NCBI RefSeq assembly: GCF_039535475.1
Contig: NZ_BAAAXG010000012.1
Span: forward strand, 124,001-188,000
Direction: 5' to 3'
DNA from: Streptomyces showdoensis
GTDB lineage: Bacteria; Actinomycetota; Actinomycetes; Streptomycetales; Streptomycetaceae
Length of the DNA: 64,000 nucleotides
Shown in pieces: positions 34,761 to 45,782 of this stretch. Positions within the stretch are counted from its first letter, which is position 1. Each line of letters opens with the position of its first letter. The notes below the pieces were generated by a model. It was not told the origin of the DNA. It searched no databases and saw only the letters and a list, made by a program, of their open reading frames with translations. The position numbers were made by a program, and so were the translations under genes.

Positions 34761-35291
34761 ATGACCGCACTCGGGCCCGCAGACTGGCCGCCTTCCGCCC
34801 CGATATCCACCCCTCGCCTCGTGCTGAGGCCCTCCGAGGCCCGGGACCGCCCGGCCTTCGTCGAGCTGTTCTCCTCGCCGGAGGTGGGTGCCCACATCGG
34901 CGGCGCCCGGCCCCGCGAGGAGGTCGAGGGCGCGATGCCCGAGGTGCCCGGGCGGCGCCCCGGCGCCTTCGTGGCCGAGCTGGACGGGGCGATGATCGGG
35001 CTGGTCACGCTCGATCCGCGCGACCCCGGGCGCCCGGACCCGGTCCGTCCGGAGGCCGGCGGGACCGAACTCGGCTATCTGTTCCTGCCGGAGGCCTGGG
35101 GGCGGGGCTACGCCGGCGAGGCGTGCGCGGCCGCCCTCGACTGGTTCGCGGCGACGCTCCCCGGCGAGCCGGTGGTGCTGTGCACCCGGACGGACAACGC
35201 GCGCGCCCTGCGCCTCGCCGAGAAGCTGGGCTTCACCGAGCTGGAGCGCTTCGAGGCGTACGGCGCCGAGCAGTGGCTCGGCGTGCGCTGA
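34761..35291 (+). CDS. GNAT-family N-acetyltransferase (RimJ/RimL type)
   Basis: A 176-residue acetyltransferase_3 protein. It begins with ISTPRLVLRPSEARDRPAFV (about 15-34), has the acetyl-CoA loop LPEAWGRGYAGEAC (about 112-125; Q/R-x-x-G-x-G/A type) and the C-terminal N-A-R-A-L-R-L-A-E-K-L-G-F motif. Proteins of this kind acetylate N-termini of ribosomal proteins, aminoglycosides or small amines. It converges on the TetR gene with an 18-bp gap. Confidence 0.88.
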   Translation: MTALGPADWPPSAPISTPRLVLRPSEARDRPAFVELFSSPEVGAHIGGARPREEVEGAMPEVPGRRPGAFVAELDGAMIGLVTLDPRDPGRPDPVRPEAGGTELGYLFLPEAWGRGYAGEACAAALDWFAATLPGEPVVLCTRTDNARALRLAEKLGFTELERFEAYGAEQWLGVR

Positions 35292-35309
35292 GGGCGCGAG
35301 GGGGCTCCG

Positions 35310-37257
<1,948 letters not shown>

Positions 37258-37373
37258 CCGGCCGCAACCCGTACTCCACCGCGGCCGTCACCGCGAAGCC
37301 CGTCGAGACCCCGAGCGGGCCCCGGAGCGACCCGGCGGCACGGGGCCCGGCGGGAGATGAGAGGGTCGGGCGG

Positions 37374-38633
37374 GTGAGTGAGACAGCGACGAACACCCTG
37401 CAATTCCGATCCGACGGCCCGGAAGACGCCCCCGTCCTGGTCCTGGGCCCGTCCTTGGGCACCACCTGGCACATGTGGGACCGCCAGATACCGGAGCTCA
37501 CCCGCGAATGGCGGGTCGTCCGCTTCGACCTGCCGGGGCACGGCGGCGCGCCCGCGCAGCCCGCCGCCTCGGTGGCCGAACTCGGCGACCGGGTGCTCGC
37601 CACCCTCGACGAGCTGGGCGTCCAGCGCTTCGGGTACGCGGGCTGCGCGCTCGGCGGCGCCATCGGGCTCGACCTGGCGCTGCGGGCGCCGCACCGGGTG
37701 GCCTCGCTCGCCCTGGTCGCCACCTCGCCCCGCTTCGGCACGGCCGACGAGTTCCGCCGGCGCGGGGTGATCGTGCGGACCAACGGCCTCGAACCGATCG
37801 CCCGCACCGCCCCGGAGCAGTGGTTCACCCCCGCCTTCGCCGCCGCCCAGCCCGCCATCGTCGACTGGGCCGTGCAGATGGTCCGCACCACCGACCCCGG
37901 CTGCTACATCGCCGCCTGCGAGGCCCTCGCCGTCTTCGACGTCCGCGAGGCGCTCGGCCGGATCGGCGTCCCCGTCCTGGTGCTGGTCGGCGCCGACGAC
38001 CAGGTCACCGGCCCGGCCGAGGCCCGCACCCTGGTCGCCGGGATCGCCGACGCGCCGCTGGCCGTCGTCCCGGGCGCCTCCCACCTCGCACCCGTCGAAC
38101 AGCCGGCCGCCGTCACCGAACTGCTCGTCGGCCACTTCGCCGGCCTCGCCCAGGACACCGGCGCCCTGACCGCCCCGCCGATGCCGCCGGCCGCCGCCCC
38201 CGCCGTGCCCGCCGGCGAGACCGCCGCCGCCCCGGCCGAGGAGGACGCGACGCCGCGCCCCGACCCGTACGAGCACGGGCTCACGCTGCGCCGGGAGATG
38301 CTCGGCGACGCACACGTGGACGAGGCCCTGGCCGACGGGTTCGGAGGCGACTTCCAGAGCCTGCTCACCCGCTTCGCCTGGGGCGAGGTGTGGAGCCGCG
38401 AGGGCCTCGACCGGCGCACCCGCAGCGCCGTCACCCTCGCCGCGCTGATCGCGGGCCGCCACCACGAGGCCCTCGCCGACCACACCCGGGCCGCCCTGCG
38501 CAACGGACTCACCCCGGACGAGATCCGCGAGGTCCTGCTGCAGACCGCCGTCTACTGCGGGCTGCCCGCGGCCGAGAGCGCGCTGCGGGTCGTCGGCCGG
38601 GTCGTCGAGGAGGACACCACACCGCAGGCCTGA
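37374..38633 (+). CDS. pcaL: Fused 3-oxoadipate enol-lactonase / carboxymuconolactone decarboxylase (PcaL-like)
   Basis: A 419-residue two-domain protein. Residues 1-265 are an alpha/beta-hydrolase like PcaD, with RFDLPGHGGAPAQP, Asp209 (GADDQV) and His237 (GASHLAPVEQP). The nucleophile elbow reads YAGCALGG, with Cys91 in place of the expected Ser. Residues about 300-412 are a carboxymuconolactone decarboxylase domain (RREMLGDAHVDEALADGF; ALIAGRHHEALADHTRAALRNG; VLLQTAVYCGLPAAESAL). In other actinobacteria this fusion catalyses two successive protocatechuate-pathway steps. No other pca gene is present here. A Pro/Ala linker (265-298) separates the domains. GAGGGT seven bases before the GTG suggests leaderless expression. 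Confidence 0.85.
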   Translation: MSETATNTLQFRSDGPEDAPVLVLGPSLGTTWHMWDRQIPELTREWRVVRFDLPGHGGAPAQPAASVAELGDRVLATLDELGVQRFGYAGCALGGAIGLDLALRAPHRVASLALVATSPRFGTADEFRRRGVIVRTNGLEPIARTAPEQWFTPAFAAAQPAIVDWAVQMVRTTDPGCYIAACEALAVFDVREALGRIGVPVLVLVGADDQVTGPAEARTLVAGIADAPLAVVPGASHLAPVEQPAAVTELLVGHFAGLAQDTGALTAPPMPPAAAPAVPAGETAAAPAEEDATPRPDPYEHGLTLRREMLGDAHVDEALADGFGGDFQSLLTRFAWGEVWSREGLDRRTRSAVTLAALIAGRHHEALADHTRAALRNGLTPDEIREVLLQTAVYCGLPAAESALRVVGRVVEEDTTPQA

Positions 38634-38641
38634 CGGGCCCG

Positions 38642-38688
38642 GGCCGTGTCCTCCGGATCGGGCCCGGCACGATCCGGAGGACACGGCC
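38642..38688. terminator. 19-bp perfect hairpin after PcaL-like gene
   Basis: Arms 38642-38660 and 38670-38688 pair over all 19 bases, loop of 9. It overlaps the promoter region of the next gene: the leaderless -10 begins at the base after the stem. Confidence 0.85.
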
Positions 38689-38694
38689 TAATGT
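38689..38694 (+). promoter_or_regulatory. Leaderless -10 box TAATGT
   Basis: TAATGT seven bases before GTG 38702. GGGAG also occurs in between, too close to act as a normal Shine-Dalgarno. Confidence 0.45.
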
Positions 38695-38701
38695 GGGAGC
38701 C

Positions 38702-39334
38702 GTGAAGCTGACGAAGAACACGCACGCCTGTGTCCGGCTGGAGAAGGACGGGCGGTCGCTCGTCATCGATCCCGGCGCGTTCACCGAGCGGGACGCCGCG
38801 CTCGGCGCGGACGTCCTGCTCGTCACCCACGAGCACCCCGACCACTTCGACGAGGGGCGGCTGCGGGCCGCCCTGGAGGCCGACCCGGCCGCGGAGCTGT
38901 GGACCCTGCGGAGCGTCGCCGAGCAGCTGGCGGCGGCGTTCCCCGGGCGGGTCCACACCGTCGGGCACGGCGACACCTTCACGGCGGCCGGCTTCGAGGT
39001 CCAGGTGCACGGCGAGCTGCACGCCGTGATCCACCCCGACATCCCGCGGATCACCAACGTGGGCTACCTGGTCGACGGCTCCGTCTTCCACCCCGGCGAC
39101 GCCCTCACCGTCCCCGACCACCCCGTGGAGACCCTGCTGCTCCCGGTGATGGCCCCCTGGAGCAAGATCTCCGAGGTCATCGACTACGTACGCGAGGTCA
39201 AGCCGCGCCGCGCCTACGACGTCCACGACGCCCTGCTCACCGACCTCGCCCGGCCCATCTACGACCGCCAGATCGGGTCCCTCGGCGGCACCGACCACGG
39301 GCGGCTCGCCCCGGGGGCCTCGGCGGAGCTGTGA
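38702..39334 (+). CDS. Metallo-beta-lactamase-fold hydrolase (UlaG-like)
   Basis: A 210-residue MBL-fold protein. Metal ligands are in LLVTHEHPDHFDE (about 40-52: His-x-His-x-Asp-His), H-G-E-L-H-A-V, HPGDALTVPDH (about 131-141) and the C-terminal DVHD. The strand order and VMAPWSKISEVIDYVREVKP match the UlaG/RomA-type stand-alone branch seen throughout actinobacteria. The natural substrate is unknown. It is expressed from its own leaderless-type start next to the PcaL terminator. Confidence 0.9.
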   Translation: MKLTKNTHACVRLEKDGRSLVIDPGAFTERDAALGADVLLVTHEHPDHFDEGRLRAALEADPAAELWTLRSVAEQLAAAFPGRVHTVGHGDTFTAAGFEVQVHGELHAVIHPDIPRITNVGYLVDGSVFHPGDALTVPDHPVETLLLPVMAPWSKISEVIDYVREVKPRRAYDVHDALLTDLARPIYDRQIGSLGGTDHGRLAPGASAEL

Positions 39335-39390
39335 ACCGGTCGCGGGCCCGTCGCCCGGGCCGGGTCCCGGTGAGTGTCAGAGGGCGCGGC

Positions 39391-39396
39391 TAGGCT
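39391..39396 (+). promoter_or_regulatory. Leaderless -10 box TAGGCT
   Basis: TAGGCT seven bases before ATG 39404, the same hexamer as before the P450 (21740) and PPOX (55032) genes. Confidence 0.55.
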
Positions 39397-39403
39397 TGCG
39401 CTC

Positions 39404-40183
39404 ATGCGCATCGCCACCTGGAACGTCAATTCGATCACGGCCCGACTGCCCCGGCTCCTGGCCTGGCTGGAGACCACCGGCACCGACGTGCTGTGCATCC
39501 AGGAGACCAAGTGCAGCGCCGAGCAGTTCCCCACCGAGGAGCTGCGGGCGCTGGGGTACGAGTCGGTGGTCAACGCCACCGGCCGGTGGAACGGGGTCGC
39601 CCTGGTCTCCCGGGTCGGCCTGGAGGACGTGGTCGGCGGGCTGCCCGGCGGCCCCGACTACGAGGGCGTGCAGGAGCCGCGGGCCATCTCCGCGACCTGC
39701 GGCGGCGTCCGCGTCTGGTCGGTGTACGTGCCGAACGGGCGCGAGGTGGAGCACGACCACTACGCGTACAAGCTGCGCTGGCTGGAGGCGCTGAGGGCCG
39801 CCGTCGCCGAGGACGCCGCGGGGGAGCGCCCCTTCGCCGTGCTCGGCGACTACAACATCGCCCCGACCGACGAGGACGTCTGGGACATCGCCGAGTTCGA
39901 GGGCCTGACCCATGTCACCGAGCCGGAGCGGGCCGCGCTCGCCGCGCTCCGCGAGGCCGGACTCGGCGACGTGGTGCCCCGCCCGCTGAAGTACGCCCAC
40001 CCGTACACGTACTGGGACTACCGCCAGCTGCGCTTCCCGAAGAACAAGGGCATGCGCATCGACCTCGTCTACGGCAACAAGGCCTTCTCCGACGCCGTCA
40101 GGGACAGCTACGTCGACCGCGAGGAGCGCAAGGGCAAGGGCGCCTCCGACCACGCTCCGGTCGTCGTCGACCTCGACGTGTGA
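39404..40183 (+). CDS. xthA: Exodeoxyribonuclease III
   Basis: A 259-residue AP endonuclease/exonuclease III that cleaves abasic sites and trims 3' ends. Motifs: RIATWNVNSI (2-11), the metal-binding Glu in CIQETKC (about 34), YVPNG (about 107), LGDYNIAPTDEDVWD (Asp/Asn, about 148-162) and the terminal GASDHAPVVVDL with the catalytic Asp-His. Length is normal (E. coli Xth 268). No DNA-repair partner is adjacent. Confidence 0.96.
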   Translation: MRIATWNVNSITARLPRLLAWLETTGTDVLCIQETKCSAEQFPTEELRALGYESVVNATGRWNGVALVSRVGLEDVVGGLPGGPDYEGVQEPRAISATCGGVRVWSVYVPNGREVEHDHYAYKLRWLEALRAAVAEDAAGERPFAVLGDYNIAPTDEDVWDIAEFEGLTHVTEPERAALAALREAGLGDVVPRPLKYAHPYTYWDYRQLRFPKNKGMRIDLVYGNKAFSDAVRDSYVDREERKGKGASDHAPVVVDLDV

Positions 40184-40251
40184 CGCGCGCCCACCGATGA
40201 TCTCCGCGCGCCGGGTGGTGCCCCGGGAGGGTGCGATGCGACGCTGTTCGG

Positions 40252-40689
40252 ATGAACATTCCTTTCCTGGACAACTGGCGCAAGAAGCATGATGCGGGGC
40301 GTTCCCCTCTGGTCTCGGCCTTCGACCGGGACCCGGAGGGGGCCGCCGAACTGCTCGCCGAGTGCGAGCTGCTGCGCGCCCGTGCCCAGGAGGCCGGGGT
40401 GGCGCTCGACGACACCCCCCGCTCCCTCGCGGCGCTCGACCAGCTCCCGCCGCGCTGGCGCGACGACCCCGAGGAACTCCCCTGGATCGGCAACGACGCC
40501 GGGCTCTACCTGGGCACGGTCATCGTGCGCACGGTCCCGGCGGCCGGCTGGCGGCTGCGGCCCGACGGTCAGCCGGTCGTGCTGCTGCCCTCGGGGCGCG
40601 AGGTCAACGTGGTGGAGGCCGGGCTCGACTGGGCCGCGACCGGGGCCCCCGAGCTCTCCCAGGTCTACGCCGAATCGGCGGAGTACTGA
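40252..40689 (+). CDS. DUF6278-type protein
   Basis: A 145-residue cytoplasmic protein found across Streptomyces (MNIPFLDNWRKKHDAGRSP; ALDQLPPRWRDDPEE; WIGNDAGLYLGTVIVRTVPAA). I assign DUF6278 from memory. The second half (70-140) resembles a small alpha/beta domain with a GNDAGLYLGTVI core. Function is unknown. The ATG has GACGCT six bases upstream, a weak leaderless -10. Confidence 0.75.
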   Translation: MNIPFLDNWRKKHDAGRSPLVSAFDRDPEGAAELLAECELLRARAQEAGVALDDTPRSLAALDQLPPRWRDDPEELPWIGNDAGLYLGTVIVRTVPAAGWRLRPDGQPVVLLPSGREVNVVEAGLDWAATGAPELSQVYAESAEY

Positions 40690-40757
40690 CCCGCCCGTTG
40701 ACCCTTCCGCAGTAAATACGGCTTATCCCGCTTATCCCGCATTCATGCGTGTCGGCG

Positions 40758-40786
40758 GTGAAGTCCCTTTTCGAGCTGGATAGTTT
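40758..40786 (+). promoter_or_regulatory. Candidate gluABCD promoter
   Basis: GTGAAG (40758-40763), 17 bp, TAGTTT (40781-40786). A perfect 9-bp tandem repeat CTTATCCCG lies just upstream at 40722-40739 and may bind a regulator. Confidence 0.4.
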
Positions 40787-40832
40787 GCGCTGACCTCGAC
40801 ACCAGCCGAGAGACACAGGGGCAGGGCAGCGT

Positions 40833-41582
<750 letters not shown>

Positions 41583-41596
41583 CCGGACCGGGAGCC

Positions 41597-42517
41597 ATGC
41601 AGCGTACGAAACGAACCCTCGCCGCGCTCGCCCTGCTGCTCGCCGCCGCGCTCGGCGGCACGGCCGGCTGCGGCAGGGAGGGCAGCCCGCCGGTCAAGGG
41701 CCCACAGCCCGGTCAACTCCCCGTCTACCAGGTCCGGTCGGGCTTCACCCTGCCCGACTCGCCGACCTGGAACCGGGCGAGGAAGCGCGGCCACCTGGTG
41801 GTCGGCGCCAAGGAGGACCAGCCCTACATGGGCGAGAAGGACCCGGCGACCGGCACCTACTCGGGCTTCGACATCGAGATCGCCCGCATGATGTCCGCCT
41901 CGCTCGGCTTCGACCCGGCCACCATCGGCTTCCGCACTATCGCCTCCGCCAACCGCGAGACAGCCCTGCAGAACGGCCAGATCGACTACTACGTCGGCAC
42001 CTACACCATCAACGACAACCGCAAGAAGCTCGTCGGCTTCGCCGGCCCCTACTACATGGCCGGCCAGTCGCTGCTCGTGCGCACCGACGAGAACGACATC
42101 CACGGGCCGCAGGACCTCGACGGCAAGCGCGTCTGCTCGGCCGCCGGATCGACCCCGTACCAGCGGATCCAGAAGGAGTACCCGAAGGCCGAACTCGTCG
42201 CATACGACACCTACTCGGTCTGCGTCGACAACCTGCTCACCTACCAGGTCGACGCGGTCACCACCGACGACACCATCCTCATGGGGTACGCGGCCAAGGT
42301 CCCCGACGAACTCAAGCTGGCCGGAAAGCCGTTCTCGAAGGAGCCCTACGGCATCGGCGTGCCGCACGACGACGACGCGCTGCGCTTCGCCCTCGACGAC
42401 GCCCTCGCGGTCCACGAGGCGAACGGCGACTGGAAGAAGGCCTACGACGCGACCCTCGGCCTGTCCGGGGTGCCCGCGCCGACACCGCCCGCCATCGACC
42501 GCTACCCGGCCGGCTGA
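41597..42517 (+). CDS. gluB: Glutamate ABC transporter substrate-binding lipoprotein
   Basis: A 306-residue class 3 solute-binding lipoprotein. Signal peptide with lipobox GTAGC (Cys25). The binding domain begins near [17 protein letters not shown] and has the family-typical [38 protein letters not shown] and [11 protein letters not shown] segments. Two extra cysteines ([15 protein letters not shown]) probably form a disulfide, as in GluB. It starts 14 bases after gluA. Confidence 0.92.
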   Translation: MQRTKRTLAALALLLAAALGGTAGCGREGSPPVKGPQPGQLPVYQVRSGFTLPDSPTWNRARKRGHLVVGAKEDQPYMGEKDPATGTYSGFDIEIARMMSASLGFDPATIGFRTIASANRETALQNGQIDYYVGTYTINDNRKKLVGFAGPYYMAGQSLLVRTDENDIHGPQDLDGKRVCSAAGSTPYQRIQKEYPKAELVAYDTYSVCVDNLLTYQVDAVTTDDTILMGYAAKVPDELKLAGKPFSKEPYGIGVPHDDDALRFALDDALAVHEANGDWKKAYDATLGLSGVPAPTPPAIDRYPAG

Positions 42518-42537
42518 GGAAGGAGCGCCCCCCACCC

Positions 42538-43182
42538 ATGGACGTCCTGACACAGAACTTCTCGCTCTACGGCGAAGGCTTCCTCGGCACCGTCGAACTC
42601 ACCTTCTACGCCTCGATCCTCGCCCTCGTCCTCGGCTTCCTCATGGCCTCCTTCCGGGTCGCGCCCGTCGGCTCCTTCCGCGTCTTCGGCACCGTCTGGG
42701 TCGCGGTCCTGCGCAACACCCCGCTCACCCTGCTGTTCTTCGCGGTCATGCTCGGACTGCCCCGGTTCGGACTCGTGCTGCCCTTCAAGCTGTTCGCGAT
42801 CCTCGCCCTCGGCTGCTACACCTCGGCCTTCATCTGCGAGGTGCTGCGCTCCGGCATCAACACCGTGCCCCTCGGGCAGGGCGAGGCCGCCCGCAGCCTC
42901 GGCATGACCTTCGGCCAGACCCTCGGCGCCGTCGTCCTGCCGCAGGCCTTCCGCTCGGTCATCCCGCCGATCGGCTCCACCCTCATCGCCCTCGCCAAGA
43001 ACTCGGCCATCGCCGGGGCGTTCAGCGTCACCGAACTCCTCGGCACCTACAAGACCCTGAGCGAGCTCGGCTACAACATCGTCTGGACCTTCGTCTGGAT
43101 CGCCGTCGGCTACCTCATCATCACCCTCGCCATCAGCGCGCTCTTCCACGTCCTGGAGAAGCGCTGGGGAGTCGCCCGATGA
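42538..43182 (+). CDS. gluC: Glutamate ABC transporter permease 1
   Basis: A 214-residue HisMQ-type permease with about five spans. The ATPase-contact EAA loop is [23 protein letters not shown] (starts near 118; quoted as GEAARSLGM and [13 protein letters not shown]). [14 protein letters not shown] is the typical R-N/G-T-P motif. It starts 20 bases after gluB and its stop overlaps gluD by four bases. Confidence 0.92.
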   Translation: MDVLTQNFSLYGEGFLGTVELTFYASILALVLGFLMASFRVAPVGSFRVFGTVWVAVLRNTPLTLLFFAVMLGLPRFGLVLPFKLFAILALGCYTSAFICEVLRSGINTVPLGQGEAARSLGMTFGQTLGAVVLPQAFRSVIPPIGSTLIALAKNSAIAGAFSVTELLGTYKTLSELGYNIVWTFVWIAVGYLIITLAISALFHVLEKRWGVAR

Positions 43183-44051
43183 CCACCGCCACGACCGTCG
43201 CCTCCACCGCGCTCTACGACGTCCCGGGCCCGCGCACCCGCAGGCGCCACCTGATGTACGGCGTGATCTCGACCGTCGTCATCCTGGGTCTTGCCGCCTG
43301 GATCCTCTACCTCCTCTTCGACACCGGCCAGTTCACCGCCACCAAGTGGGCGCCCTTCACGTACGAGGGGATCCAGGAACTGCTGCTGCGCGGCCTGGGC
43401 AACACCCTGAAGGCCTTCGCGTACGCCTCGGTGCTCTCCCTCGCGCTGGGCGCGGTGCTGGCCGCCGGGCGGCTCTCCGAGCACCGGGTCTTCCGCTGGA
43501 CCTGCACGGTGCTCGTGGAGTTCTTCCGGGCCATGCCGGTGCTGGTGATGATCTTCTTCATCTTCGTGGCGCTCAAGGTGCAGCCGCTGCCCGCGCTGGT
43601 GGCCGGCCTCGCCCTCTACAACGGCTCGGTGCTCGCCGAGGTCTTCCGCACCGGCATCCACGCGGTGGCCCGGGGCCAGCGGGAGGCGGCGTACGCGCTC
43701 GGCATGCGCAAGACGCAGGTGATGACGTACGTCCTGGTGCCGCAGGCGGTCCGGGCCATGCTGCCCGCCATCATCAGCCAGCTGGTGGTGGCGCTGAAGG
43801 ACACCTCGCTCGGCTACCTCATCACCTACGAGGAGTTCCTGCACGCCGGCAAGCTCATCGCGTCCAACCTGGACTACGACCTGCCGTTCATCCCCGTCGT
43901 GATGGTGATCTCGCCCCTCTACATCGGGATGTGCATGCTGCTCTCCTGGTTCGCCACCTGGGTGGCCAGGCGGGAGCGGCGCGATCCGCGCACCAGGGCC
44001 GCGGACGTCGCCCCCGCCGAGCCGGTCACGGTGCTGCCGGGCCGGGAGTAG
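43179..44051 (+). CDS. gluD: Glutamate ABC transporter permease 2
   Basis: A 290-residue partner permease with a longer cytoplasmic N-terminus (1-25) and an extra periplasmic loop. Motifs: EFFRAMPVLVMIFFIF (R-A-M-P form of the R-G-T-P motif) and GQREAAYALGMRKTQ with VLVPQAVRAMLPAI as the EAA loop. The C-terminus carries a charged tail (RRERRDPRTRAAD). It is the last gene of the operon; the next gene converges 42 bp downstream with no clear hairpin. Confidence 0.92.
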   Translation: MTTATTVASTALYDVPGPRTRRRHLMYGVISTVVILGLAAWILYLLFDTGQFTATKWAPFTYEGIQELLLRGLGNTLKAFAYASVLSLALGAVLAAGRLSEHRVFRWTCTVLVEFFRAMPVLVMIFFIFVALKVQPLPALVAGLALYNGSVLAEVFRTGIHAVARGQREAAYALGMRKTQVMTYVLVPQAVRAMLPAIISQLVVALKDTSLGYLITYEEFLHAGKLIASNLDYDLPFIPVVMVISPLYIGMCMLLSWFATWVARRERRDPRTRAADVAPAEPVTVLPGRE

Positions 44052-44093
44052 CCCGCCCCGCACGGGCCCTGCCCGCCCGGCAGCAGCCGGTGA

Positions 44094-45647
44094 TCACTCC
44101 GCCCGCAGCGGGACCGACACGTAGGACGGGTCGGCCGTGGGGGAGGAGAAGGTCAGCTGCGCGCCGGTCGGGTTGTGCTCGATGTAGAGCGGGTCGACGG
44201 TGTCGACGACCAGGGCGAGCCGGTGTCCGGCGGGCACGTCGTACGCGGTGGAGAACAGGTCCAGGTCGACGGCGAAGGCCTTCCCCGGCGTCCGGTCGTG
44301 GAAGGTGTACGGGGCGTTGGTCACCAGCTTGCCCACGCCGAGCGGGCCCACGTCGTAGAGGTACGCGACGAAGGTGCCGCTCTCCGCGGTCGGGGTGACC
44401 GTCGTGTGCAGCCGGGCCGTGCCGCGCACCCGCTGCTCGGTGGCGTACCGCTCGGACTGCCACACGCCCGCGAAGGCGCGGGGGAGCAGCGGGATCGAGG
44501 CGACGGGCGGTGCCTGGAAGAACTGGTCGAGGAGGTTGGACAGCATGGTCACCCCGCCGTTGGCGCCGGAGTCCACGTTGGCCCACAGGTGCTCGGAGTC
44601 GCGGAGCGCGAACTTCCGCTGGTTCGCGTTGACCGACTTCCAGTCCGCGTAGCCCTCGTAGCCGGCGTCGGAGCGCGGCTTGAGCTGGACGGGCTGCTCG
44701 CGGTCCACGCCGTTGTCGGCGCCCTTGAGGTAGTGGTCGAACCAGCGGTGGGCGTTGGTCCAGGTGTCGTTGGGCAGCCCGAGCAGACCGGTGGCCTCGG
44801 CGGTGGCGTGGTCGCCGGGGCGGAACTCCAGCCGCTTGGGGCCGCTGAGCTTCTCGTAGAAGCTCGCGAACTGGTTGGGCGGGAAGATGGTGTCGCCCCA
44901 GGCGTTGCCCAGCATGATCGCCGGGCGGTTGGCGTTGAGGGCGTCGAGATGGGTCGCGGCGGAGCGCGCGCGCCCCCAGGCGATCATCTCGTCCTCCTTG
45001 TCCAGGTTGGAGGAGAGGAAGTCGTTCAGGATCTGCCGGAGTTCGGGTCCGGGGCGGCCGGTGAGGTAGCCGGCGCCGCCGAGCAGGGCGGCGGCCTGGA
45101 GGTGCTGGGTGCGCCCGCTGTAGATGGAGTCGATGAGGTCCGCCCAGCCGCTGAGCGCGGCGACGGCCTTGATCCGCTTGTCGTGGGCGGCGGCGAGCAG
45201 GCTGATGCCGGCGCCGTACGAGACGCCGGCCATGCCGACCTTGGCGGGGTCCGCGGGGGTGTTGGCCAGCGCCCAGTCGATGACCAGGGAGGCGTCGGCG
45301 ATGTCCTTGGGGCCGGCCGTCTCGATCTCGCCGCCGGACTGCCAGAAGCCGCGCGAGTTGTAACTCACCACGACGTAACCGGAGTCGGCCAGCTTCCTGG
45401 CCTGGGCGAGGTATTCGATCTGGGGCATGGCCCAGCTGGTGGGGAGCACGATCACCGGGTAGCGGGCAGAGCCGTCGGCGCCGGCCGGGGTGACGACGTT
45501 GGCCTTGAGGACGGTCCCGCCCTCCCCGGCGATGTCGACGAAGCGGAGGGAAGCGTCGGTTCCGGCGGCCTGGGCGGCGGGGGCGAGCCCGAGGGCCGTC
45601 CCGGCGACCAGGGCGGCCGAGACGGCGAAGGCCAGGGCTGTGCGCAC
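44094..45647 (-). CDS. Secreted S15/CocE-type alpha/beta hydrolase
   Basis: A 517-residue exported hydrolase of the X-Pro dipeptidyl-peptidase S15 family. GTG start with GGAG at seven bases. Signal peptide 1-28 (A-Q-A-A). The catalytic domain (35-320) has VVVSYNSRGFWQSGG and nucleophile Ser143 in MAGVSYGAGIS; the Asp is probably in LGNAWGDTIFPPNQF (about 248) and the His in RPGDHATAE (about 280). The jelly-roll C-terminal domain (about 340-517) has TVTPTAESGTFVAYLYDVGP and ALVVDTVDPLY. Likely role: extracellular peptide or ester cleavage. Confidence 0.88.
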   Translation of the reverse strand: MRTALAFAVSAALVAGTALGLAPAAQAAGTDASLRFVDIAGEGGTVLKANVVTPAGADGSARYPVIVLPTSWAMPQIEYLAQARKLADSGYVVVSYNSRGFWQSGGEIETAGPKDIADASLVIDWALANTPADPAKVGMAGVSYGAGISLLAAAHDKRIKAVAALSGWADLIDSIYSGRTQHLQAAALLGGAGYLTGRPGPELRQILNDFLSSNLDKEDEMIAWGRARSAATHLDALNANRPAIMLGNAWGDTIFPPNQFASFYEKLSGPKRLEFRPGDHATAEATGLLGLPNDTWTNAHRWFDHYLKGADNGVDREQPVQLKPRSDAGYEGYADWKSVNANQRKFALRDSEHLWANVDSGANGGVTMLSNLLDQFFQAPPVASIPLLPRAFAGVWQSERYATEQRVRGTARLHTTVTPTAESGTFVAYLYDVGPLGVGKLVTNAPYTFHDRTPGKAFAVDLDLFSTAYDVPAGHRLALVVDTVDPLYIEHNPTGAQLTFSSPTADPSYVSVPLRAE

Positions 45648-45698
45648 GGGTCACTCCTCACTGGTTCACTGAATGGGGGGCAGTGAAAGTGACCCGAC

Positions 45699-45752
45699 GG
45701 TAACCGGGGTGGCTTACCTTAGGTAACTGGTCGGTAAGTTACGCGAGGGTAA
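45699..45752. promoter_or_regulatory. Cluster of GGTAA half-sites upstream of S15 gene
   Basis: GGTAA occurs at 45699, 45722, 45733 and 45748, and a perfect inverted pair TTACCT-T-AGGTAA spans 45714-45726. Low-GC words like these stand out in a 73% GC background, so a dedicated regulator may bind here. Confidence 0.45.
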
Positions 45753-45782
45753 CGATTGCTCGCGCGATCCCGCGCGGGCGCG

